A stretch of DNA of 64,000 nucleotides from the NCBI GenBank assembly GCA_011800805.1, contig MPNW01000193.1:13577-77576 (forward strand), given 5' to 3'. This document shows, in pieces, positions 21,849-33,273 of the stretch. The translations under genes were made by a program, and so were the position numbers. The notes beneath the pieces were generated by a model. It was not told where the DNA came from. It searched no databases and saw only the letters and a list, made by a program, of their open reading frames with translations. The number at the start of each line of letters is the position of its first letter. The first letter of the stretch is position 1. Source of the DNA: Hirudo medicinalis (Eukaryota; Annelida; Clitellata; Hirudinida; Hirudinidae).

Positions 21849-24800
21849 ATGATGGGCTCACCGACGCCATTTGGCTCCAATATTTACAGCCAGCTGTCAG
21901 GTTGGTTGGAAGAATTTTATAATGATAAATATTTTAAACTATTCAATGCAACCTCTGCAAAAGACTTTGTAACCATTTCTAATATTATCTAAATAATTTA
22001 ATTAACGGTCTTGTAGGTGCTTTTGCATTCTCTTTATAATGAGTTGTGATGCCTAGTGTTGGGCATATACAAGTGCATTTGAAGCTGATTTTAGTTTTTA
22101 AGTGAGTTGAACAATCTACATTTGTTCAATACAATAGCAAACGATTATTTTTTAAAATGCTTTTGCTTACTTAATTCAATGGGGCACTATTGAGCTGTTA
22201 TTACTGCAAGTAACTTGGACCTTCCCTTGTCATGTGTATAAAGTTGCAACTTTATGTTTTAAGATTTAAGCATATTTGTACCTGGAGTTTTTGCTTGGCG
22301 ATGGACAAATGCATTTCATTGTGCTTAGCATAATTTCACTTTTTTTGTAAGTTGTGTTCACCATTTCAACGAATGCTGCATTTCTCCCCCGAATGAAAAT
22401 AATGTGCTTAATGATGTTCTTATGTAGAATTGACATTCGTACACATTTTTATTAAATTAACTTCTTGATTTGAGTCATTTAAGTTTCCATCTTGTACATG
22501 ATTTATGAGTGATATTAATATAAAATAGGAAGTTTCTATTTCCTCTTCCCAGGCTTTGGTCTTATGTGAATAAATCATATGCAGTTCTTTCAATATAATG
22601 TTGTCAAATTTCAGTAAAAAGGGTTTACTACTAGAATATTTTGAACAAATTTCATGCCTACATGATTATCAAATTGTACTGCAATTCGTTACATAATTTT
22701 CTCTCTGGTTTGATGTCAATTCTGTATTTGCATGATATCTTCAAGGCCGTTTTGACCAAAATAGGTTTGAATTTCAATGGATATTGAGCAGTAGAGACAT
22801 AAAAGTTTTGAGCCAGGTTTAAAATGGTCAAATAATTGTTAATTCGTTAAGGATTTAAACTCAGAGAATGAGGATCTTCTTTTTGACACTAGCATCTTTT
22901 ATCATTAATCTTATATCTCATTACACATTGAAGGTGGCTATTGATATCTGACATAAATCATGTCTTTGAAAATAATGAGTACATGCTCATTTTTGTGATT
23001 ATTTATATCTTCTATTCCCGTTTGTTGCTGACGGTCATGTTTTCTTAGGACAACGTCAACCATTTAGAAGCACATCTGACGAAATTGCATTATCTTGGAT
23101 TGTGCTGATATTCACTATAATTTGACAGCAAATGTATATTTAATAAAATTTAATGTAATTTAAGAATCTCTTTGAAATTTATTGCCGAATGTTATCTCCT
23201 TGATGAGCAAGATGCTTTTTTTGTTCAAAATTTTCTGTTCCCTCACTTAAAACATTTCTCTGTAAAAATTTGTCAAAAGTGATTTACATTCAAATTTTGA
23301 AAGCCTGGCTTCTGTAATGCTATCAATCATGTTATATAAGAGTTAATGGCAACTCCTAATCCTGTTTAGGTGCAGGAGGTATGGGTCTACCACAACGAGT
23401 TCTTGCCAACTCAAATTTCCCATTTCCCAACACCATGTCCAATAACATGGGCTTGAATTCCAACTTCCACTTGACGCTACAGCAGAATCAATCGTCACGA
23501 CCTCAGCCTATATCTCCGAGCAGGTTAATTTTATGCCTTATTTTAGTATGTAGTATTTTTTACATTTGGTTACGTTTTGGTAAAGCATAGTACATTGCAA
23601 ACTTGTTATAGTTATTTTTATAGCAATTGGTATTATTTAAAATAGCATCTGTTGAATCCCATGTACAAGCCAAATCATGTGTCGGATGATTTCTTATTCA
23701 AGACGTTATCGTGCTCTTGTCGAGTTACTGTCGGAGCTTTTAATGGCTTTATTGAATGTACAATAACGAGCAAGCATTTCTCCATTCTGAATGCTAAATA
23801 ATAAATTCTCTCCCACCTCAAAATATTTTCAGTTGTCATTAGAAATTTTATAATTAAAATTTACTCATTGTTGATCACTTTTCAATGATGACAATTTGGA
23901 AAGATTGCATGTCAGTTGTTATTTATCGTGTCATTATTTTGTCATCATTTTATTTATTATGTAATTTGCTGAAGTCAAGATTAAAAATATATACGTTATT
24001 AATAAATATATAATGTCAGACTGATGGACACAAGCAATAGTGGATGGATGTTTTTTCAACCATTTCTTTTCCCTTTTGATTAGGGGCATGTTGGGTATGT
24101 CATCAGCTTCCTTAAGTTCTCAGCAAAATCTCAACCAAATGAAGCAAAGGTCCAATCAACTAACAAACAACCTGCTCAGGTCGGGAATGTTTCATACTTA
24201 TAATTAACGATTTCTCTACGTTGGCTCCTGCCCCCTTGTTTACGTTTTCTTATTTATAATTATGGTCGACTCTTTTGGTCTTTGAATTTATTTCATTCCG
24301 AGATCACACAAAATTCCTCGATGTAACGTAATATTGAACATATATGTGGCTTGCTCGAAATAATAACTTCGTTAATTGAAATGCTGCTGTTAGGTCGGGC
24401 GGCCGGCTGCATCGTATGATATGCAAATAGTTACGTTGGCATGTGATGGGTCTGAAGAGTGTATCTCAGTTTGATTGAAATACAATCGATATCTTGACTT
24501 TGCAGTTCAAACAACACAATGTCCAACTTCTCCCGTCAATTCAGTTAGTAGTCCGTTTGCTATTCATTTTGCTCGGTTCCTTTGTTCGTTTTTCAATTCA
24601 CGTCATTCACGCCCAATGCATTGTGAATTGATAGAGTTGAATTCGTTCAATCCATTCAGATGACATAGCTCACCAAGCAGGTCCAAGTCTTGATTACATT
24701 CAGTTCCCTTCTTTAGGTGGCAGCAGGAACACAACTCAGAACCAAGTTTTGCCTACTCGAAATTATGGTAAGAACTTTCTCGAGCCACATTCCAATAACT

Positions 24801-27375
24801 CTCGAGATCTCGTGTTCTTAGAGGACTCTCTGCTGAAATTACGTCCATGTTATACCTATAAATGTTATAATATATTACATTAATTTTAAATTATTATAAA
24901 TAACTGTTACAAAATAATGTTAATACTAATAAGTGATAAGCTAAGCTTACATTAAGGCTTGTTCTTTTGTATGATAACTTCTAATTCTAACTTAATTCTA
25001 ACTGCCAAATCTGATCACTTATTATGTTATGCAACTGTCCTGTGTAGGCCTTTTTGTTTCTACTTGTGGACTGGACTTAGAATATTTGGTCTATTTAATC
25101 AGCCACAAAACCTATATACAGCATTTGTGGTTTAGAAGGATTGACACTCTCAAGAATGCAAATGCTTATATTGGTATTTCCTTAATTGTGAAGTGGTTAA
25201 TTGTCACCTAGTTTTATCTGATGGTTTTGATTTTCAAAGCATGTAAATAAGACTGACTACAGTGGGCTGCTAATGAATATTCAGAACTAGAACATTGAAG
25301 TTATGACTTTTTATACATTTTTCAGTCAACATGGTCAACAAACAAGAGCCAACATCTGAGTTTCAGATCCAACAAGAAGATTTTCCTGCATTGCCTGGGG
25401 CTCAAAGTTTGTTCCTTTGTATATTTTTAATACTTGTGTAATATTAGTTAGTTATTGAAACTTTTGCAAGCTGCTAAGATCTGAATTGAATATTTCTTAA
25501 TAATAGTAATAATCCATCTATACATAATGGATATCTAAATCTTTCATATTTCTGTTTCAGAATAATGAAACTGTGTGTGGAATTTTTATGTTTCTGTTGG
25601 AAGTGAATGACATTGTGTCCGACATTTGATAGTCTTTAATTGACTTTAATTTAATTTAAAGACTTTAATTGAATGGTGTAATGACATTCAGTAGCATTTT
25701 TGTTTGGAAAGTGACATTGTAAATTGTTTCTGAAATACAGATCCCACAACTTCCAATTTTAATGACAGTTCCATTAAAACAGTGAGGACTTTAAATCCGA
25801 TTTCATTGCTTAAACGTTGCAACTTTTTTAGCCGACAGCAGAACAAATCTTAATTAATATGAAATTAAAACATTCCCCAGACAACTACGGGAGGGAACTA
25901 TGATGTAGCAGTCAAGGACAGCAACAACAAAACTTTCGCTGACAAAACAGTTGGTCAAACTCAAAGAAGAGGCATCCAATCCCATCCAGATGGTGAGTTT
26001 TCCCTTTGCCAATGTCAGATACCGTCTGTGCTTGAAAGAAGCACCACGGTAGCATTCGAAATAGCCTTAGTTTGTGGTGAATATTTTGTCATGTTGCAAA
26101 GCACTAACACCCTAGAGGATATTTTAGTTTCATTTATATTTCTTCTGGAACATGAAACTCTTACAAAATTGATGGTCATGCATTCAATTGGCAGGTACTA
26201 TGACAAATGTTCCCAGCAGTATGATAGGGGATCAATTCGGTGTAGTCGGATTGTTGGCGTTTATCAGGGCAGCAGACACTGATCCAAACTTGGTAGCCCT
26301 AACACCTGGAATTGACCTCACCACCTTAGGATTAAATCTCAATCAGAGCGAGTGAGTAAAAAAAAAATTTTCTGCGCACCAAGAGTTAGTTTATATTTTA
26401 CTCTAATCTTCATAATCATTCTTATTTTTTCCCAGGCCTCTCTATCCTTCATTTCAGTCCCCATGGTCTGAAACTCCATGCAGACCTCAGGATATTGGTA
26501 AATTGCTCAGATATTTTTATTTGAATTATTAAATTCATTTAAGGGCAGAAAGCAGGCCTTCCCTACTTAGCTAGGCAATTAGATATTGTTAGTGATTATG
26601 CCAAAATATGTGAAATAAGTAGAGCTTGCATTAAGCTATTTTATGTAATTGCAAGCAATTTGCAACACATGTCGTAGTGCAAGTCGGGGGTAAATCTCAC
26701 AAACGTGTCTTTAGTTATCCCCAATTGTAATTTTCATCTTACGTTTTACTTCCATGCAGTTTAATGCCTCTTATTATTAGAAATATTTTTCAGATTGTTT
26801 TCTGGGGTGATTCAACTCCTTTTTCATTGCAGACTACCACGTACCGACGGAGTACCTTGCCAACGTCTACGTACGAGATAAACTTGCGCCTATCCGTCTC
26901 AATCGGTACATGGACGACCTGCTGTTTTTCCTCTTCTATGTCTATGGTGGAGATCTCCTCCAGGTGGCTGTGGCAGCAGAATTGTGAGTTGCCCTCCATG
27001 ATTCCTTTTGCTGCTGTAAACTCACGCACCCCGCAACCCCAACATTGATACTTCTCAATAGTACCTAGCCATATTGCATTTTAGTTATGATTTTATGGAG
27101 GTATTATTTTTTAATTTGATGTTGCTCATTTTTTTCCCGAACAAAGGTATAACAGGGACTGGAGATACCACAAAGATGAAAGGGCTTGGATGACTAGAGC
27201 ACCGGGCATGGAGCCTGTTCAGAAGACACCCCTCTACGAGCGGGGAACCTACTTTTTTTTCGATGTAAACAGCTGGCGCAAGGTGCCAAAAGAGTTCCAT
27301 CTAGAGTACAGCAAGTTGGAGGAGAAACCCCAGTTGCCCGAGTCTTTGCTGCCTGCGGTCAGCAAGCCCAACTGA
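21849..27375 (+). CDS. CNOT2: CCR4-NOT complex subunit 2
   Basis: Twelve exons in phase: 21849-21900, 23370-23523, 24084-24179, 24506-24543, 24660-24767, 25326-25406, 25741-25781, 25881-25992, 26195-26351, 26436-26497, 26833-26983 and 27147-27375 (stop TGA), 426 codons. CNOT2 pairs with CNOT3 on the CNOT1 scaffold in the deadenylase complex that starts mRNA decay. The N-terminal half is Ser/Asn/Gln-rich and keeps the CNOT1-binding linear motifs (L-D-Y-I-Q-F-P-S-L, Q-E-D-F-P-A-L-P-G). The C-terminal third has D-Q-F-G-V-V-G-L-L-A-F-I-R-A-A and the NOT box with V-Y-V-R-D-K-L-A, Y-N-R-D-W-R-Y-H-K and W-M-T-R-A-P-G-M-E-P. Human CNOT2 has 540 residues; the missing ~80-100 N-terminal residues are probably in upstream exons I could not find. 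The first exon here begins directly after TTGTAG, so its ATG-ATG need not be the start. Confidence 0.95.
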
Positions 27376-28570
27376 CCAATAATAGCTAAAACAAAGTGGC
27401 TGCCCCTCGTTGACTGATTGTTTGGCACGTCGGTGTCTCTGGGAGCGTTGTGTGGTTGTTTTTGTCTGGCTGGTGGAAATTTCCTCATTCCTGTTCATTC
27501 GTGCTTGTAATCTAGATATGGGTTCTACAAAAGTTGCTGTTTTGTTATCATCAACAGCTCGCCTACTTTTTCATAAGGTTGTCTGGTTTCATAAGGGTGA
27601 AAAAAATGAAGTGATTCTCGAACTAAGTCTCATAGCCAATTTCTAAACATTCTTTTGGAGATCAGGACGTTTCGTTTTTTATATATAATTAGCCAATACT
27701 TGAGAGGATGGTTGTTGGGTGTGTCATCTTGCAATAGGCAGCTTGGTCGAACCAAACGACCACAGTGGGAATGGAGAATAAATGGGCTGGTGATTCTGGT
27801 TAGCATCTTTTTTGTAGTTTGAACATCTGAACGTGGCAAACTGCTGCTTCGAGTGTGGTCGATGACATTGAACGCAATTTTCACGTGATAATGAAAATCT
27901 TTTATCTGCTAACTGAGAGTAGAATTTGTTGGATTCGGACTCTTAGCTGATGGTTTCTTTTTGTGCACCATTATCATGTGTCAATGTCGGGTTCCAATCA
28001 ACATGCTCTCCTCCAAAATTGCTGTTCTCAGTGACATCTCACCTAAGGCCTCAAAGTGTTTCTTGGTGGATGATGGTTGTTTAGAGTGATTGTCTTGTGC
28101 TGGATGGTGGTGCTGACGTCACCGTGCATCGTGCGTCTACAGATCCCAGGAGAAAAATATTAGAAATAAAATATTTATCAGCATCATTCTTTGTATTCAA
28201 ATCATCTTGTGCCCAAACGACGACGTAAAGCACCAAATACTCTTGTTATTCATGCAATAAGATTGTGTGAGGAAAAAATATAAACAGATGGGCAGTTAAG
28301 CCGTTAATAAGATCTAATACGAACAGGAGAAGTTGCATAAAAGGCAATTCGAAGTAGCTGTAATACTGAGATTGATTGATAGATAATTTGTGTACGGTTT
28401 GCTCTGCAGCAGCACCATGTGAATTTGGTCGAACCTTGCATTGGACCAGAACGGAGAACATAAAACTTGGAATAATACCTCATGGAATGTAATGAGTTCA
28501 CATTTTCAAGTTGTCAAAATGTCATGTAAATAAAAATATAAATAAGAAACGTTTCCCAAAGAGGTGGGAT
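27376..28570. other. Convergent intergenic region with CNOT2 3' UTR
   Basis: CNOT2 (plus) and the glycosyltransferase gene (minus) end 1.2 kb apart. AATAAA-type signals on the plus strand occur at about 27774 and 28163, either of which could end CNOT2. The short frames here show no domain. Confidence 0.6.
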
Positions 28571-31500
28571 TCATTTTGAGCTGGAATAAAAGATCACGAC
28601 GAGGGCGAGGATGACGACCAGTGTAAAGAGGATGAACCAGTGGTAAATTGTAGCAAGATCTGATGACATCCAATCGGACCTGTCGTACGTTTTTAAGGTG
28701 CTCGGCGGTTCTGGGAGAGAAATGTAGATCTTGGTGTAACTTACTCCTTTTTTGAAACCCTCTAACGTGTAGTTGACAGAATTGAGACCATCCACTCTGT
28801 ATCTTTCGGGGTTGTGATGGAATCCCAAAGTCCTGCAAATTAAAACAGAGGTTTCATAGAAACTTATTTTCAGAAAAAGAAGTAAAATAAAAGCTCATGC
28901 CTGTCACTATTTCCTGGGTTCCCAGAATCAGCTCGGTGTATTATCATTGCATATCGAGATACTGAGGGAGGAAATCTATTCACCATCATATTTGATGCCT
29001 TTACTCTGCCAACAACCAAAACTATTTATTATTATTATTATTATCATCATCATCATCATCACCATAATCATTATTACTGTCATCTTCAGAGCTTTAGATA
29101 TGTGGCTTATTAATCGAGAACAGCAATTAAGTAAAAAGTTTAAAAATTAGTTTTAAAATAGATAAATGACTACATTAATAAGCAGGTTCTTAGTCATCAG
29201 CAATTAACAGCAGATAATAGACTAGCGGCACCTTTGCAGCAAGTCGTCGTCTTCACCGCCCCATCCGTAATATTGATTCGAATAACCGTTGACCGATTCA
29301 AAGTCACTTTTTTTGAAAGCCGTCACCCCTCCGAAGATCCCTTCGTAAAGCAATCTTCAAAAGTTATTAAAATTGCACTTCAATGAAAACGACCTACCAT
29401 TGAGTCAATTTAACGAGGACATTATCGAAATGCAATCGTCTCGTTAATTGTTGTAATTCATAACGCGCGACACATTTAAATGCATTCCATTCGAGACAAA
29501 TCGACGATGGATACAAACTTGAAGTCGTAAATTTGAATAAAGCCGCCCATATGTCTCGGGATGTCGAGACAGACGTAGAAATTCCTCTTGTCGAGCGGAA
29601 TCATGTCGACATCGTGGAAGATGAAGCAATCAAATTCTTTGAAGCTTCTGGAAATTTCTATAAATCCTGCATTCATGAGCACGGCTTTGTTAAAGATGTC
29701 CGGCCTTTTCTAGAAGAATAAAACACCAATGCAATCAAAATCAGCAATTTAAAATTAAGGATATATGAAGGAAGAGCATTATTATAAGCATCATTACCAT
29801 CACCGTGGTGAATGAGGTGAGGATGATCGACATGCAAGAAGGGGCAAACAAAGGAGAAGACAAATAAACAAGTCACATTTCCAAAGAAATATAATTTTGC
29901 ACTCAAATGCCTGAATAAAGAAAGTAAAAGTGATGCAACTGTTCAGAAATTACCTTTTAAAGAAAAAGGCAACTCAGTTCAGAGATGCTCATCATGATTA
30001 TTGTCACCTCGCAATTAGTAATGAAAAGAATTAATAAATAATGAACAATAAATATTGAAGTGGAACAATCAAACATCAGTTTAAGAGAACAGAGTCTCAC
30101 TCTGAAGAATATCATTTGGTTCCGTTGTTGAAACAAAGTCATTGCAAGTGACTTTGCAGAAGCAAAAGCTTGTAGCTGAGAGTTAAACAGATGATTAGTT
30201 GCATGCATCCTTAACCATTTTGAGGTCCATTAACATTTTTGAAGCCTTTGCCAAGGCAACCATTTCTTTTTGAGAAATATTACTTTTTCTTATGACAATT
30301 TTAAAAACCGCTTTTTGAAACCTTAGTCTGTCCATAATGAAAAGAGTGGTTCCATCGGATGAACAAATGATTACTAAGTCGATATCTTCAATGTGACTCG
30401 GGTCCGATGTTTGACAGAAGATAGCTCGGGTCGACCGCTAAAGGGGTTAGGAGACGAAATCCTTTCACGAGAAAGAATGTTCGGTAAAACTTAAAATTAA
30501 CCCGCCCCTCAAACACATTCACAAGCGTGACGTAAGAGGAATGCTTGTGGCAAGACGGCAAACATTTTAGTAACGACAGTAAACTTGTCATGATTCCACA
30601 CATTATGAGAATCTTACAAATATTATTAATTTCTGGAGGTGTTTGCCATTTTGCATTTATATTAAAACAGTTGTTATTAAGTATAATTATTAATGTTTAA
30701 TTACTAATAACCTTTGAAGCTACTGGAATTTGAAGAATTGCTCGAAGTTTAATGAGACATGTAAAACTGCATCTTATTACGACACTAAGTAGATGTAATA
30801 AAAGTCACTTGATACTATAAATTTACAAAATATTTACATAATTTAAACATAATATTAATAATAGCATATTATTAAATATATTAAAACATAGAAACATATT
30901 ATTTAAACAATAGCAATTAATAATAAAATAATGGTCGACGACGAAAACTTTAAAGTCATAGAAAGGCAAGTGATAATTAGATTTGATTAATATTCTTATC
31001 TTTCTTTCATTAACTGAGGAGGATAAGAATCCCAGTGTTTATAATTAAAATCCGCTCATGTGCTGATCATTTATCGTTATTACAAATTCTGATAGCAATG
31101 CCAAATGCTGATTGCCATTTTCTAATTAAGAGGAAGTCGGTTAGGTTCGCTCGAGAAAATTTTTGGACCTCGGAGAATATTTTGCATTTCACTGTCGTTT
31201 TTCGGTGCTGTTCGTCGAAGCGAAACGGATTGTAATGCAAACGCGAAAGTTATCGATTCAGACGGTCGGCGAAGCCTTCCAATGCGTTCGAAGTCTCATC
31301 GGCTACAAAAAAAATAATATCAAATATCATTAACGCACAAAAAATGACATCGACTCTCGACGTCCGACCATTTGCCGGCGGGAATGGTGAAGATTCGAGC
31401 GTCACTTTTTGATCGATGCAATGAGTTTGTTGGTTTTGAGTGGGATGAAAGATTGACCTAGAAGTTTGCGAGTGCAGTATTATATTGACTGACTTGTTTG

Positions 31501-33273
31501 AGATTGTGACAAGTAACATCAGGTGGTTTAGCATCTAATATTTCACATACACACAGACCTTCAACTCACCATATAATAGCATATAATAACAACAGCATAT
31601 AATAACAGGCAATGCACGTAATACGAGTAATGTACAATTTAATCGAGGAATTGAATCAAGCATTTTGCACAATGCTTAGCAACTATTTTCTCTCGTAATT
31701 ACATTAAATGATTTCATGAAAAGCATAATAATTAATAATTTAAACAATGCAACAAATCGAGCGATCAAAACGACGACGTTAAAACCTGCTCGACGACAAA
31801 TATCTGGTAGGCCAGATGCTGTTTCTCCAGCATGGGATGGAGCGTCTGGAGTAGGGAATGAAGATGAGAGTCCCTGTTCCTGTACGGAATGATGATCGCC
31901 ACCTTTTGCCTTGCCGTGCAAGTCTTGGGTCGATGAGTTCCGTTCGAAGTGACTTCATATGGAATTGATTCTATCGCATCGTCGTGTCTTATGCCATCTG
32001 CAAATGTTTTTCTCCATCGGTTTCGGACACGATATTTACCAAATGTTTACCAAGATATTACTGACAATTTAATACCGAATTGCTCTATCAGGTAGTTGAA
32101 AAATTCTTGATATTGCAAATAAAAAAAAGTTTAATTACACTTTCAATGCATGCTAATGGAAAAAATGTTTGCATTAATTTCAACAAGGACTGATTGAATA
32201 CAACACGTATTGCAGTGCAACATTCTTCTCTGATGCTGCTATTTTTTAAATATAAATGTTTACTTAGAACAACAAACAATGTACAACATGATCACTCATG
32301 ATCACCTGCAAATATCAACCTGTGTAAAATATGCAAATCAATATTTCAAATGCAAGTTGTTCAATGTACTGTGAAAATATATCGATTGAAAATGTTCTCA
32401 AATCGCTTGTGGATTTTCAATCTCTGCAACTGATTGGAAATTGATTCCTTCTACAGTCATCCATTTTATATTGAATCACTCCCAGGCATTTGAGAAGTTA
32501 TTATTAAATCATCATTATTATTATTAATATGTTTTTCGTTAGTCCCCGTACTTTTAATGTTAATGGATTATCTAATCAATGAGAACCTAATTAACCTTCT
32601 AAGTAATTTAATCTATGTAACTTTCACAATTACAAGTAACTATGATCATTCCATCAAAAAGAAACTATAATATAAAATTAGTATTTGCAATGTTAAGTTA
32701 ATGTACTAAAGAAGAAAATTTAATCAAGACAAGATATTAGAACCATGAAGACCAGGTCACCTCATTCTATTCACAAGTGTCACTTATGTGACAGACAACT
32801 TAAGCAGTCTTAAAATTGAGATTAATTCCACTAAATGTGTTTCATTTGAGAATATCATGTCTATGTTTGTGCAATAGCAGTGTAATGGATTCATGAAAAA
32901 TCAACACAAACCTTTAACAGTGATGTTAAAAATACACATACATTGATACATATGATAAATGACACCCATCAATTAATGCTCGTCAAAATAAGAAAGTAAT
33001 CTTACCTGGAACGCATTGACAAGGCGGTAATGAAGGGATACGTTTCTCAGAGACAAAACGGTTCTCACAGAATTGTTCATAACGTTCTAAAAATGACGTA
33101 CTGAGCTCTCCATAATCCAATGAGCAATTCTTGGGATCATTGAGGAATGTGGTGCAGAAGTTAGGGTACTCTATGTAGAGCTCCCACAGATTGTATTTCG
33201 TGCAAACGTAAAATATCTCAGCAACGATGGTTATAACTAACAGTTTAAACAAAATCTTGGCGTTCATTTCCAT
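28571..33273 (-). CDS. Beta-1,4-galactosyltransferase family enzyme, predicted beta4-GalNAc transferase
   Basis: Six exons in phase: 33273-33006, 31997-31786, 29709-29519, 29354-29232, 29005-28901 and 28832-28571 (stop). They give 1,161 bp and 386 residues, normal family size. Residues ~7-25 form the type II signal anchor. The catalytic domain has C-T-A-R-Q-K-V-A-I-I-I-P-Y-R-N-R, F-N-K-A-V-L-M-N-A-G-F, the metal-binding D-V-D in F-H-D-V-D-M-I-P, F-G-G-V-T-A-F, Y-G-W-G-G-E-D-D-D, the metal-ligand pair M-x-x-H, and R-Y-R-V-D-G-L-N-S. The enzyme should transfer a UDP-sugar to GlcNAc-ended glycans in the Golgi. The residue before F-G-G is Ile, not the Tyr of vertebrate galactosyltransferases; in this family Ile or Leu there favours UDP-GalNAc. 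The last exon adds ~35 residues that end in a second hydrophobic segment (W-F-I-L-F-T-L-V-V-I-L-A-L-V-V). The donor at 28900 is GC, not GT. Confidence 0.93.

Noticed and set aside
24680..24716. 36-bp intron inside CNOT2 exon 24660-24767
   Set aside because: GT and AG could be placed, but the frame is open without splicing, and the read-through sequence holds the conserved L-D-x-x-x-F-P-S-L motif.
29026..29065. ATT/CAT array that could suggest a regular repeat array
   Set aside because: A plain microsatellite without spacers; no CRISPR-like repeat-spacer pattern exists anywhere in the window.
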